64,000 nt of DNA from Pseudomonas iridis (GTDB taxonomy: Bacteria > Pseudomonadota > Gammaproteobacteria > Pseudomonadales > Pseudomonadaceae): the NCBI RefSeq assembly GCF_017980685.1, contig NZ_JACXXO010000002.1, positions 558,001 through 622,000 on the forward strand, in the 5' to 3' direction. The translations under genes were made by a program, and so were the position numbers. Below are positions 1 to 8,789 of the stretch, piece after piece. Under the pieces are notes generated by a model. The model did not search any database and was not told where the DNA came from. It worked only from the letters and a program-made list of their open reading frames with translations. Position 1 is the stretch's first letter, and each line of letters begins with the position of its first letter.

Positions 1-252
1 GCTGAATAACACGTGGAGCATGGTTTTGGCTCACGACAGGAGAGTGTGGGAATGGAGTCTATCAGTCGTTCAGGTTTTTGTCGGTAGCGACTTTTTAAAG
101 TGTTTTGAGTTGCTGTTGTTTGGTGGTTAGTTGTCGTTTTTGTTTGCTGACGATTATGTTACATGTTCAGGTTTGTATGTTCTTGATTGGCTGGTTATGG
201 TTGCTCTCGCAAGTTCATGAGGATTTGTTTTAATAATGATAAGGAGATTGTG
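1..252. other. AT-rich leader upstream of the first operon; no gene identified
   Basis: No convincing coding frame is seen, although a gene ending at the left edge cannot be excluded. The stretch from about 60 to 250 is clearly richer in A and T than the core genes, with several T-runs, as expected for a promoter region of acquired DNA. I could not fix a -35/-10 pair with confidence. A ribosome-binding sequence AAGGAG at 241-246 precedes the first start codon. Confidence 0.5.
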
Positions 253-1041
253 ATGAGTAATCAGGTAATGCAGAAAGCGTTTGTCGAGAAATGTCTGAGT
301 GATATTCAACAATATGATGTTGGTGACATGCCTGCTATTCGTAGCCGCAGTTTTTCACCGGGCGATACTGTTGTAGTGCCGGAAAAAGGCTCTATCGTTG
401 GTGAAGGTATTTTGACCTTTACGGGTTATCTCAGTGAAGTAAATCGAACCGACGCACAAAATGCCTATCTTTTTGCAAGCTTGGTAGCGAACAAAAAGTA
501 TCCGCGGGAAGACCAGGGGCAGGATTGGTACTTGTTGTTCCGTGACGTGATGAACAAAGCGGGCTGGACGGCTACCAGCATCTATTACAATAACCTCGAA
601 GTCGGCGGTACCAGTGTCCGTATGGACAAACTGGTACTGGAAATTCTAGGTTCGGTTATCTCGGGTCTGGCATTGCCCGGTCCGACTAGCGCATTGATGC
701 TGAAAGTGGCAACCGATGCAATTGCAGCACTGAGCAAACGTGAGACCGCCTTAACGCTGTATGAGCGAAATCTTCTGAATAACGGCGTGGGTGGTATCTC
801 GACCGGAGCCTGCACCGAAGTGAATGGTGTGCCCTTGATGGCTGTCGGTGCAGTTCGTTTTCAGCGCCGGAATAGGTCGGACAAAGTGCTGTTCGTCGAT
901 GTGGATGTTCGCAACGTGAAAATGTATCGGGGCGAGACCGTATTTGAAAAAAATACGGATGTCGCCAATGCGACTCGCGACTATATACGCACCAAGTTGG
1001 GCCTGAATGCACTTTCTAAAATCGAAGAGTTCGAGATTTAA
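253..1041 (+). CDS. Uncharacterised protein, first of three related genes
   Basis: A 262-residue protein of unknown function. I chose ATG 253 because AAGGAG lies six bases upstream; the frame also stays open to a TTG at 187, which has no comparable site. There is no signal peptide or clear membrane segment, although a Gly/Leu-rich stretch near residues 130-145 is hydrophobic. The N-terminal third contains a segment beginning LVANKK, followed by an aromatic motif (DWYLLFRDVM) and GW. The C-terminal half alternates short hydrophobic strands (VLFVDVDVRNVKMY) and ends in a helix. The two next genes repeat this layout, including the ending of the third gene (here EEFEI, there SSLEI). A terminator-like hairpin follows. 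A 60-base line inside the gene counts 27 G+C, well below the core genes, suggesting acquired DNA. No family assignment is offered. Confidence 0.8.
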   Translation: MSNQVMQKAFVEKCLSDIQQYDVGDMPAIRSRSFSPGDTVVVPEKGSIVGEGILTFTGYLSEVNRTDAQNAYLFASLVANKKYPREDQGQDWYLLFRDVMNKAGWTATSIYYNNLEVGGTSVRMDKLVLEILGSVISGLALPGPTSALMLKVATDAIAALSKRETALTLYERNLLNNGVGGISTGACTEVNGVPLMAVGAVRFQRRNRSDKVLFVDVDVRNVKMYRGETVFEKNTDVANATRDYIRTKLGLNALSKIEEFEI

Positions 1042-1051
1042 CCGGTGCTGG

Positions 1052-1080
1052 AAGGGCGGTCGATGTCGGCTGCCCTTTTT
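1052..1080 (+). terminator. Hairpin with T-run between first and second gene of the trio
   Basis: AAGGGC (1052-1057) pairs with GCCCTT (1072-1077), extendable inward with G-C and G-U pairs, and is followed by a T-run. It has the form of a rho-independent terminator. Because it lies inside an apparent operon it may only attenuate, giving more of the first protein than of the next two. Confidence 0.5.
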
Positions 1081-1097
1081 ATATTCAGGAGGGTGAC

Positions 1098-1811
1098 ATG
1101 GACGACGAATATTTGACGATGGTGGTGGGAAATTCCATTGTACTTGTGCCGGAAGTTGATGGTGCGGCGGCTTACGATGATCTGATCAATTCGATCTTGC
1201 TTGCACAACTGGTGGCTAATAAAAAGATTGAAACAACGCCTGGGTTAATTTGGTATGGCGCCTATATGGAAGTTCTCGATGCGTACTGGTTACGTCCAAA
1301 AAAAGCGAATCAGACGTGGGGGTTCAGACACAACACAGAAGAACTCGTGCCAAATGCGTTTACCGCTATGTTGACTCACGGTGCATTAGGTGACGCCCAT
1401 ACAATCGCTGCGGTTCTGGCACGAGTTGCAAAGTTACCGGACGAAGAGCCGGCGCTCCAACTGCTGCGAAGTCACATGCAAACATTAGTTGAGCCTGCGC
1501 CAGCCAAAGTGTCAGCTCCGCTGACGAGTGTACGGTTGCTGGTGATAGACGCGAAATCTCCCACCTCGATTACCAGTGCGTATGTCGAGTTCAAGACGCG
1601 AAAGGTATTGAGCCCCAATCCATTCCAGCAGTCGTATCAATCTAATGATTTGCACGGTTTGGTTCACGTGCATCACGCGTGTGAAACCCTTGTCGAACAG
1701 CTCTACGGTCCTGTGCGTGCGGCGATTGCTGTAAAAGTAAGGGACAGGCTTGCGGGCAATGTTGCGACGTTGACCCTGCCAACGGAGGTGAAGCCATGTC
1801 GGATTCCATGA
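1098..1811 (+). CDS. Uncharacterised protein, second of three related genes
   Basis: A 237-residue protein with no recognised family. ATG 1098 follows a strong ribosome-binding sequence (AGGAGGG). Residues 33-60 contain LAQLVANKK followed by an aromatic stretch (LIWYGAYMEVLDAYW), matching the corresponding region of the preceding protein, so the two are likely paralogues. The middle is helical with many Ala and Leu. The C-terminal half has hydrophobic strands (VRLLVIDAK and AYVEFKTRKVL) and a final helix, as in its neighbours. No signal peptide or membrane span is seen. Its 3' end overlaps the next gene by 16 bases, which implies translational coupling. Codon and base use resemble the first gene of the trio rather than retS. 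Confidence 0.78.
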   Translation: MDDEYLTMVVGNSIVLVPEVDGAAAYDDLINSILLAQLVANKKIETTPGLIWYGAYMEVLDAYWLRPKKANQTWGFRHNTEELVPNAFTAMLTHGALGDAHTIAAVLARVAKLPDEEPALQLLRSHMQTLVEPAPAKVSAPLTSVRLLVIDAKSPTSITSAYVEFKTRKVLSPNPFQQSYQSNDLHGLVHVHHACETLVEQLYGPVRAAIAVKVRDRLAGNVATLTLPTEVKPCRIP

Positions 1812-2437
1812 CACCGCAGGCCGCCGTGGTGGGCGCCAGTGTTGTGGCATTCGCCAGCGGTGTGCCGACGCCCCACCGAGATGACATCTACATGAGCACC
1901 GCTCATGCACAAATGGCGACACGCGCGGCAATTGAGGACGGGCTATCGACTGACTGGTTTGAGTACTACTGCAAGGTACTCAGGTTTATCGGTTGGGATG
2001 TGCCGAAACCACAGGCCCTGACGCCATCACGCAACAGTCTGATGGCCGGCCAGGCGACGCAACGGATCTCAACCATCATGGGCGAGGAATTTTCCGAGCC
2101 AATGCGTCGTGCGCTGATGGCAATTGAGCGTAATACCCTGGCGCTCAAACGGTTCGAGTCCACGAGCATTCGTGGCGATGCCGGTTACTTTCAGATAATT
2201 CCCTGCGTCATGAGCGGCCCGAACAAGGTCGAGATAGGCATCTATCATCGTCAGTTCAGCATCAGGCGACAGGTCTCAGGATTTCTGTTTGGCGAAGACG
2301 AGACTCTGATCCACAACAGCGTCGAACAGATCGCCGCTATCACGTTCAACACCCTTCATTACGCTCAGTTTCGGGAAAGGGTCAAAAAGTCGGTGCTGAC
2401 TGGCTCGCTCAACTACCTGAGCAGTCTGGAGATCTGA
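1796..2437 (+). CDS. Uncharacterised protein, third of three related genes
   Basis: A 213-residue protein of unknown function. ATG 1796 lies inside the end of the preceding gene, with GGAGGTGA just upstream. Near residues 35-60 it has AHAQMATRAA, then an aromatic motif (DWFEYYCKVLRFIGWD) that aligns with the WYLLFRDVM...GW block of the first gene. The second half is a run of probable beta strands (YFQIIPCVM, KVEIGIYHRQFSI) and a C-terminal helix ending LSSLEI, again like the first gene. I infer a shared fold and possibly a shared complex. It ends five bases from the convergent retS stop, so it marks the edge of the accessory insert. No signal sequence is visible. Confidence 0.78.
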   Translation: MSDSMTPQAAVVGASVVAFASGVPTPHRDDIYMSTAHAQMATRAAIEDGLSTDWFEYYCKVLRFIGWDVPKPQALTPSRNSLMAGQATQRISTIMGEEFSEPMRRALMAIERNTLALKRFESTSIRGDAGYFQIIPCVMSGPNKVEIGIYHRQFSIRRQVSGFLFGEDETLIHNSVEQIAAITFNTLHYAQFRERVKKSVLTGSLNYLSSLEI

Positions 2438-2442
2438 GCGAA

Positions 2443-5217
2443 TCAGAAGGTCGACGCCGTGCGGTTCTGTTGATCACGTTGGGCCACCCAATGCTCGATC
2501 AACTCGCGCAATTGCGACAGCTCGACCGGTTTGGACATGTGTCCGTCCATTCCGGCCTGGCGTGCGCGCTCCTTGTGCTCGGCGAGAATGTGCGCGGTCA
2601 ACGCAACGATCGGCGTGCGGATGCGTTGGTTGCTGACTTCCCACGCGCGCAATTGCTGAGTTGCGGAGAAACCGTCGAGGATTGGCATCTCGCAGTCCAT
2701 CAACACCAGGTCGTAACGCTGGGCTTTCATCGCTTGCAGTGCTTCTTCGCCGTTGCTGGCGGTGTCGGGTTGCAGATTGAGCTTGCCGAGCATGCCGCGA
2801 ATCACTTTGGTCGAAATCGTATTGTCTTCGGCAACGAGGATGCGGAAGTCGCTCGGCACTTTAGCCACGGTGGCCGCGGTCACCACTTGCGGCTGGAACA
2901 CCACCTGGCCTTTGTTGCGCTGGTTGAGTTCGTCCGCGAGGGTGGTCTTGAGCGTATACCCGGCCACCGGTTTGGCCAGAATCCTTTTGATCCCCGAGTT
3001 ACGCGCGATGATCTTGCTCGGCGCGTTGCTGATGCCGGTGAGCATGATCAACAGGATGTCGTGGTTCAGGCTCGGGTCTTCCTTGATCTTGGCCGCCAGT
3101 TGCATGCCGGTCATGCCGGGCATGTTCTGATCGAGCAGGACCACATCGAAGTAATCACGCAGGTGCGCCTTGGTGCGTAGCAGCGCCAGCGCTTCCTTGC
3201 CCGACGGCACGGCGCTGACGTTCAGGCCCCAGGCACTGCATTGCTGCACCAGCACTTTGCGACAGGTGTCGTTGTCATCGACCACCAGCACCCGCGCGCC
3301 TTGCAACGGGCTGTCGAGGTCGGAGGTCGGGTGTTCAAGGCGATCCGGGTCCAGCGGCAGCGTCAGCCACAAGGTGCTGCCCTGATTGGTGCCGCTTTTG
3401 ATGCCGAATTCACCCTGCATCAACCGGATCAGTTGCCGCGCGATCACCAGGCCCAGATTGCCACCCAGACGATTGGCCGAAAGGAAATGCTTGCTGTGCA
3501 ACTCGGCGTGCATCAGCGCGTCACGCTCCTCCTGCTCCATCGGCTGACCGCTGTCCTGCACGGCGATGCGCAGGCGCGGTTTGCTGCTGCGCTCATCGAG
3601 GGCGACCACGATCAGCACTTCGCCCTCGTCGGTTTTTTTCAGGGCGTTTTCCAGCAGACTCAGCAGGGTCTGGCGCAGACGGGTCGGGTCGCCGCTGATC
3701 ACCCGCGGCACTTGCGGCTGAATGAAGCTGATCAGTTCGACGTTCTGCTGTTCGGCCTTGGCGCGGTAGATGCTCAGGCAGTCATCGATCAACGCGTTGA
3801 GATCGAACTGCACGTCGTCCAGTTCGATCTGCCCTGATTCGAGTTTGGAGATGTCGAGAATCTCGTTGATCAATGTCAGCAGTTCGTTGCCGGCGCTGTG
3901 GATGGTCTGCACGTAATCGCGCTGTTTGACCGACAACGGGGTACCGAGCAGCAACTCGGTCATGCCCAGCACGCCGTTCATCGGCGTGCGAATCTCGTGG
4001 CTGATCTTGGCGAGGAATTCGGCTTTGGCGTTGATCTCGGCGTTGCTTGCGGCGAGGTCGCGACTGATGCTGAAACGGCTTTCGGTGATGCTGCGTTGAC
4101 GCTCGCCCAGCGCAATGCTCATCAACAGCCCGCTGATGCAGATAAACACCATCAACGTCATGATCAGGCCTTGCGGCGCGACCAGTGTCAGGCCCAGCAA
4201 TGCCGGAAGAATGATCAGCGTACCGATGTTGAACACCACCATGGCAGCAACAAACAACCGCGCCGGGCGGTAGCCCTTCTGCCAGTGATAGAACGCGACA
4301 AACAACATGCTCAGGCCGGCGAGTGCCACCAGCGCGTAAGTGATGATGTTCAGTGGCAAGGTGTTGACGAACAACAGCAGCAAGCTGCACGTCACGATGA
4401 ACAGAATGTCGCCCAGCAACAGTTTGTTCAGCGGATGCGGGCCCAGCGGGGCGAAGAAGCGCAGGGCAAACATCAAACCGGCCGGCGCGGTCAGCAGCAA
4501 CGCGAGATAAGCCCCGGGCGTCTGGATCGCATGCCAGTTCGGCAGCCAGGGGCCGGCGAGGTTGAGCAACAGCAACAGGCTGAGCCCCAACAGACCCTCG
4601 CAGATCGCCAGCCACAGGCTGCTGCGTGAGCGGGAGTAGGCGTAGCGCACGAGATTGTGCAGCAACAGCATGGCGAGGCAGCCGAACAGCAGGCCGAAGA
4701 TCAGTGTCTGGTTCTGGTCGGCTGCGCTCATGACCGCCGATTGCAGGGTGATGTGCGGGCGTAACTGATGGTCGGAAACCAGCCGCACGTAGACGTCGAG
4801 AGGCTTGCTGCTTTGCGGCAGCGGCAGCATGAAGTCGCTGCTCGGTAGCGGCCGTTCAGCCTGGGGCTGGTCGGTGCCGGTGTTGCGTTGCTCGATCAGT
4901 TGGTCGCCGTCGAGCACGTACAGATTGAGGTGTGACAGGTCCGGGGCGAAGATCCGCAGCACTTGTTCGTGCTTGCCGGGCGCGAGCCTGAAGCGCAGCC
5001 ACAGTGCTCCCTCGGGCTCGGCCGCGGTGAGGCGGTCAAGGTCGATGGGGCTGAATTGGTTGGTGTAACGGGCTGAGCGGATATCGCTCAGTTGCAGATT
5101 GCCCAGATCGTCGAGCAATACCGACCAGCCACTGCCTTGCGTGGCCTGGGCCGGGAGCATGCAGAGCAAGGTCAGCAACGTGACGGTGAAGCTTATGGCA
5201 ATCCTGAGCCAGCGCAC
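2443..5217 (-). CDS. retS: RetS-type hybrid sensor kinase with two receiver domains
   Basis: 924 residues with the RetS architecture: signal segment (1-25), periplasmic 7TMR-DISMED2 sensor (about 35-160), seven membrane helices (about 172-370), HisKA with phospho-acceptor His407 in AKISHEIRTPMN, a HATPase domain (about 505-625), then two receivers with predicted phospho-Asp at 696 and 841. In P. aeruginosa RetS binds GacS and blocks its signalling to the small RNAs RsmY/RsmZ, favouring motile, acute behaviour over biofilm and type VI secretion. That role is inferred here from similarity and from location: the gene follows purD-purH as I recall PA4856 does. The start is GTG with AAGGGA upstream. 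The ATPase G-box reads DSGQPM, which is degenerate compared with the usual DxGxG. Confidence 0.93.
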   Translation of the reverse strand: MRWLRIAISFTVTLLTLLCMLPAQATQGSGWSVLLDDLGNLQLSDIRSARYTNQFSPIDLDRLTAAEPEGALWLRFRLAPGKHEQVLRIFAPDLSHLNLYVLDGDQLIEQRNTGTDQPQAERPLPSSDFMLPLPQSSKPLDVYVRLVSDHQLRPHITLQSAVMSAADQNQTLIFGLLFGCLAMLLLHNLVRYAYSRSRSSLWLAICEGLLGLSLLLLLNLAGPWLPNWHAIQTPGAYLALLLTAPAGLMFALRFFAPLGPHPLNKLLLGDILFIVTCSLLLLFVNTLPLNIITYALVALAGLSMLFVAFYHWQKGYRPARLFVAAMVVFNIGTLIILPALLGLTLVAPQGLIMTLMVFICISGLLMSIALGERQRSITESRFSISRDLAASNAEINAKAEFLAKISHEIRTPMNGVLGMTELLLGTPLSVKQRDYVQTIHSAGNELLTLINEILDISKLESGQIELDDVQFDLNALIDDCLSIYRAKAEQQNVELISFIQPQVPRVISGDPTRLRQTLLSLLENALKKTDEGEVLIVVALDERSSKPRLRIAVQDSGQPMEQEERDALMHAELHSKHFLSANRLGGNLGLVIARQLIRLMQGEFGIKSGTNQGSTLWLTLPLDPDRLEHPTSDLDSPLQGARVLVVDDNDTCRKVLVQQCSAWGLNVSAVPSGKEALALLRTKAHLRDYFDVVLLDQNMPGMTGMQLAAKIKEDPSLNHDILLIMLTGISNAPSKIIARNSGIKRILAKPVAGYTLKTTLADELNQRNKGQVVFQPQVVTAATVAKVPSDFRILVAEDNTISTKVIRGMLGKLNLQPDTASNGEEALQAMKAQRYDLVLMDCEMPILDGFSATQQLRAWEVSNQRIRTPIVALTAHILAEHKERARQAGMDGHMSKPVELSQLRELIEHWVAQRDQQNRTASTF

Positions 5218-5316
5218 GGCGAAATCCCTTCTTAGGTTGATGCCAGAGTATAACGACGCGCGGCGGCGGAACAGCCCGGCGAGGAGCGGTCTCCTTCGCC
5301 GGACTTCAAGGACTGC

Positions 5317-6612
5317 TTATTCCTGGGTTTCGCCACGTTCACGGGCAATGGCGCGGTAGCCAATGTCCTTGCGGTAGAAGCTGCCTTCCCAGTCGATCGC
5401 GGCCGCCAGCTTGTAGGCTTGCTGTTGCGCATCACTGACGCTGGCGCCCATTGCGGTGGCGCAGAGTACGCGACCACCGGCGGTCACGACCTGGCCATCT
5501 TTGAGTGCGGTGCCGGCGTGGAAGACTTTGCCTTCCAGGCTTGCCGCAGCGTCCAGACCGTTGATCGCGGCGCCTTTGGCGTAGTCGCCCGGGTAGCCGC
5601 CAGCGGCCAGCACGATGCCAACGCTCGGACGTGGATCCCACTGCGCCTCGACCTTGTCCAGCGCTTGCGCCAGGGCGGCTTCAACCAGCAGCACCAGGCT
5701 GGACTGCAAACGCAGCATCACCGGTTGGGTTTCCGGATCACCGAAACGGCAGTTGAACTCGATGACTTTCGGGTTGCCTGCCTTGTCGATCATCAGACCG
5801 GCATAGAGGAAACCGGTGTAGACGTTGCCTTCATCGGCCATGCCGCGCACGGTCGGCCAGATCACCAGGTCCATCACGCGCTTGTGCACGTCGGCGGTCA
5901 CTACCGGGGCAGGGGAGTAAGCACCCATGCCGCCGGTGTTCGGGCCGCTGTCGCCGTCGCCGACGCGTTTGTGGTCCTGACTGGTGGCCATCGGCAGGAC
6001 GTTCTTGCCGTCGACCATGACGATGAACGACGCTTCTTCGCCGTCGAGGAATTCTTCGATGACCACGCGCGAACCGGCATCGCCGAAAGCATTGCCGGCA
6101 AGCATGTCGCGTACGGCGTCTTCGGCTTCAGCCAGGGTCATGGCAACGATCACGCCTTTACCGGCGGCCAGGCCATCGGCCTTGATCACGATCGGTGCGC
6201 CTTTTTCACGCAGATAAGCCAGTGCTGGCTCGATCTCGGTGAAATTCTGGTAGTCGGCGGTCGGGATCTTGTGGCGCGCCAGGAAGTCCTTGGTGAACGC
6301 CTTCGAGCCTTCCAGCTGTGCAGCGCCAGCGGTCGGACCGAAGCAGTCCAGGCCACGGGAACGGAACAAGTCGACAACGCCAGCGACCAGCGGCACTTCC
6401 GGGCCGACGATGGTCAGGGAAACGTTTTTCTCGGCGAAATCGGCAAGCTGCTCAAGGGCCAGCACGTCGATGGCGACGTTCTCGCACTTGGCTTCAATCG
6501 CCGTACCGGCGTTGCCCGGGGCAACGAAAACCTTCTGCACGCGCGGATCCTGAGCCACTTTCCAGGCCAGAGCGTGTTCACGGCCACCGCTGCCAATGAT
6601 CAAAACATTCAA
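5317..6612 (-). CDS. purD: Phosphoribosylamine-glycine ligase (GAR synthetase)
   Basis: Catalyses the ATP-dependent joining of 5-phosphoribosylamine and glycine in de novo purine synthesis. The protein is 431 residues, the usual size, with the N-terminal nucleotide-binding motif IIGSGGREHALAWK, a central ATP-grasp domain (about 100-295) containing KADGLAAGKGV, and the metal-binding end FNCRFGDPETQ. I chose a TTG start at 6612: AAGGAG lies seven bases upstream and the protein then begins at the conserved N-terminus. An upstream extension in frame lacks a ribosome-binding site. It lies downstream of purH, separated by a repeat-rich gap of 166 bases, and retS follows after 99 bases. Confidence 0.96.
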   Translation of the reverse strand: MNVLIIGSGGREHALAWKVAQDPRVQKVFVAPGNAGTAIEAKCENVAIDVLALEQLADFAEKNVSLTIVGPEVPLVAGVVDLFRSRGLDCFGPTAGAAQLEGSKAFTKDFLARHKIPTADYQNFTEIEPALAYLREKGAPIVIKADGLAAGKGVIVAMTLAEAEDAVRDMLAGNAFGDAGSRVVIEEFLDGEEASFIVMVDGKNVLPMATSQDHKRVGDGDSGPNTGGMGAYSPAPVVTADVHKRVMDLVIWPTVRGMADEGNVYTGFLYAGLMIDKAGNPKVIEFNCRFGDPETQPVMLRLQSSLVLLVEAALAQALDKVEAQWDPRPSVGIVLAAGGYPGDYAKGAAINGLDAAASLEGKVFHAGTALKDGQVVTAGGRVLCATAMGASVSDAQQQAYKLAAAIDWEGSFYRKDIGYRAIARERGETQE

Positions 6613-6630
6613 AGAGAGACTCCTTCGGAG

Positions 6631-6775
6631 AAAGCTGCAAGCTACAAGCTGCAAGTTAGAGCGACTGCGTGGCGCTCATTTACAGCTTGTGCTTTGAATT
6701 AATAAGGCTGCACCTGCAAGAGGGAGCGACACCTGTCTGCTCTTTCTTGCAGCTTTCAGCTTGAAACTTGCGGCT
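6631..6775. repeat. AGCTGCAAG / AGCTACAAG repeat cluster between purD and purH
   Basis: The gap contains several partly inverted copies of an AAGCTGCAAGCTACAAG-like unit near 6631-6658, and a counterpart (CTTGCAGCTTTCAGCTTG) near 6744-6763. The copies could pair in RNA to form an extended hairpin. This looks like a dispersed intergenic repeat rather than a coding or regulatory element, but it lies inside the purH-purD transcript. Confidence 0.5.
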
Positions 6776-6778
6776 GCT

Positions 6779-8386
6779 TCAATGGCGGAAGTGGCGCATG
6801 CCCGTAAAGACCATCGCGATGCCGGCTTCATCAGCCGCGGCAATCACTTCAGCATCACGCATCGAGCCACCTGGCTGGATCACCGCAGTGATGCCGACCT
6901 TGGCCGCATTGTCCAGACCGTCGCGGAACGGGAAGAACGCGTCCGATGCCATCACCGAACCCGCCACTTGCAGACCCGCGTGTTCAGCCTTGATCGCAGC
7001 GATACGTGCGGAGTTTACGCGGCTCATCTGGCCAGCGCCGACACCGATGGTCTGACGGTTCTTGGCGTAGACGATCGCGTTGGATTTGACGTACTTGGCC
7101 ACTTTCCAGGCGAAGATCAGGTCGTTGATTTCCTGTTCGGTCGGTGCGCGCTTGGTCACGACTTTCAGGTCTTCGCTGCCAATCATGCCGATGTCGCGGC
7201 TTTGTACCAGCAGGCCGCCGTTGACGCGCTTGTAATCCCAAGCGGCAGCGCGGTCAGCCGACCACTCGCCACAGGCCAGCAGGCGCACGTTGGCTTTGGC
7301 GGCAACGATGGCCCGGGCTTCTTCACTCACGGAAGGGGCGATGATCACTTCAACGAACTGACGTTCGACGATCGCTTTGGCGGTCTCGGCATCCAGTTCA
7401 CGGTTGAAGGCAATGATGCCGCCGAACGCCGATTCGGTGTCGGTAGCGTAAGCCAGTTCGTAGGCCTGACGGATGCCGCCTTCGGCGTCCGGGCTCACCG
7501 CCACGCCGCACGGGTTGGCGTGCTTGACGATCACGCAGGCTGGCTTGACGAAGCTCTTCACACATTCCAGCGCAGCGTCGGTGTCGGCCACGTTGTTGTA
7601 CGACAGTTCTTTGCCTTGCAGTTGGGTCGCGGTAGCGATGCCGACTTCGGCAGGTTTGGCTTCCACATAGAACGCCGCGCTCTGGTGCGGGTTCTCGCCG
7701 TAGCGCATTTCCTGAGCCTTGATGAACTGGCTGTTGAAGGTGCGCGGGAATTCGCTGCGACCTTCCGTGCTGAGGGTTTCAGCGGCCTGGTTCACGGTGC
7801 CCATGTAGTTGGCGATCATGCCGTCGTAGGCGGCGGTGTGTTCGAACGCCTTGAGCATCAGGTCGAAACGCTGAGCGTAGGTCAGGCCACCGGCCTTGAG
7901 GCTTTCGAGGACGTTGGCGTAATCGCTGGCGTTGACCACGATCGCGACGTCTTTATGGTTTTTTGCTGCCGAACGGACCATGGTCGGGCCGCCGATGTCG
8001 ATGTTCTCGATGGCGGTCGGCAGGTCGCAACCTGGCTTGTTGATGGTCGCTTCGAACGGGTACAGGTTGACCGCTACCAGATCGATCGGCTTGATGCCGT
8101 GTTCGTTCATGATGGCGTCGTCGATACCGCGACGACCGAGGATGCCACCGTGGATTTTCGGGTGCAGGGTCTTCACGCGACCGTCCATCATCTCCGCGAA
8201 ACCGGTGTAATCCGCGACTTCCACTGCGGCAACGCCGTTGTCGCGCAGCAGCTTGAACGTTCCGCCGGTGGAGAGGATCTCGACGCCCAGGGCTTCAAGC
8301 TCCTTGGCGAATTCGAGGATCCCGGTCTTGTCGGAAACGCTGATCAAGGCGCGGCGGATCGGCAGGCGGGTAGTCTGGTCGGTCAT
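6779..8386 (-). CDS. purH: Bifunctional AICAR transformylase / IMP cyclohydrolase
   Basis: Carries out the last two steps of de novo IMP synthesis. The 535-residue protein has an N-terminal MGS-like cyclohydrolase domain (about 1-135, [12 protein letters not shown] and LSTGGT motifs) and a C-terminal AICAR transformylase domain with the catalytic KHANPCG motif near residue 260 and a conserved C-terminus ending GMRHFRH. ATG 8386 starts the family-typical [14 protein letters not shown]. It is transcribed with fis upstream and purD downstream, an order I recall from P. aeruginosa. A hairpin with a T-run lies between fis and purH, so purH probably also has its own promoter input. Confidence 0.96.
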   Translation of the reverse strand: MTDQTTRLPIRRALISVSDKTGILEFAKELEALGVEILSTGGTFKLLRDNGVAAVEVADYTGFAEMMDGRVKTLHPKIHGGILGRRGIDDAIMNEHGIKPIDLVAVNLYPFEATINKPGCDLPTAIENIDIGGPTMVRSAAKNHKDVAIVVNASDYANVLESLKAGGLTYAQRFDLMLKAFEHTAAYDGMIANYMGTVNQAAETLSTEGRSEFPRTFNSQFIKAQEMRYGENPHQSAAFYVEAKPAEVGIATATQLQGKELSYNNVADTDAALECVKSFVKPACVIVKHANPCGVAVSPDAEGGIRQAYELAYATDTESAFGGIIAFNRELDAETAKAIVERQFVEVIIAPSVSEEARAIVAAKANVRLLACGEWSADRAAAWDYKRVNGGLLVQSRDIGMIGSEDLKVVTKRAPTEQEINDLIFAWKVAKYVKSNAIVYAKNRQTIGVGAGQMSRVNSARIAAIKAEHAGLQVAGSVMASDAFFPFRDGLDNAAKVGITAVIQPGGSMRDAEVIAAADEAGIAMVFTGMRHFRH

Positions 8387-8418
8387 CTCAATTTCCATCA
8401 AAAGCAAAGGAAGTCAGC

Positions 8419-8451
8419 AAAAAAGGCGACCGGTTTTACGCGGGCGCCTTT
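8419..8451 (-). terminator. Terminator-like hairpin between fis and purH
   Basis: On the minus strand AAAGGCG (8451-8445) pairs with CGCCTTT (8428-8422), running into six T residues. It fits an intrinsic terminator after fis. If efficient, it separates dusB-fis from purH-purD. Confidence 0.65.
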
Positions 8452-8468
8452 CTGGTTTGATTGAATGC

Positions 8469-8789
8469 TTACAGCAGATCGTACTGCTTGAGTTTCTTGC
8501 GCAGCGTGCCTCGGTTGAGTCCGAGCAGCTCGCTGGCCTTGGTCTGGTTGCCCTTGACGTAGTTCATCACGCTTTCGAGCAGGGGAGCCTCGACTTCGGA
8601 GAGCACCAGGTTGTACACATCCGTGACGGACGCGCCCTCAAGGTGGGCGAAATAATTGTGCAGCGCCTTCTCGACACTCCCGCGAAGGGTCTGACCTTCT
8701 TCGCTCGGCGTATTGAGGTGCTGTTTCAAATTCACGTTGTCGCTCACGGGTGCTGTTCCACTCACTAAAGTCTCGGTCATCATCGTCAT
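8469..8789 (-). CDS. fis: DNA-binding protein Fis
   Basis: A 106-residue nucleoid-associated protein that bends DNA and adjusts transcription, recombination and replication with growth phase. The C-terminus is the typical Fis helix-turn-helix ([20 protein letters not shown]), preceded by the dimerisation helices. The start at 8789 (MTMMTETL) overlaps the dusB stop as ATGA, giving the dusB-fis translational coupling that is widespread in gamma-proteobacteria. ATG 8780, three codons in, is an alternative start. A terminator-like hairpin follows. Confidence 0.95.
   Translation of the reverse strand: MTMMTETLVSGTAPVSDNVNLKQHLNTPSEEGQTLRGSVEKALHNYFAHLEGASVTDVYNLVLSEVEAPLLESVMNYVKGNQTKASELLGLNRGTLRKKLKQYDLL

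Noticed and set aside
5419..6702. Long open frame opposite purD
   Set aside because: It is a GC-rich shadow of purD with no start signal or recognisable protein pattern. The same reasoning applies to the long frames opposite purH, accC, copA and the adenine deaminase gene.
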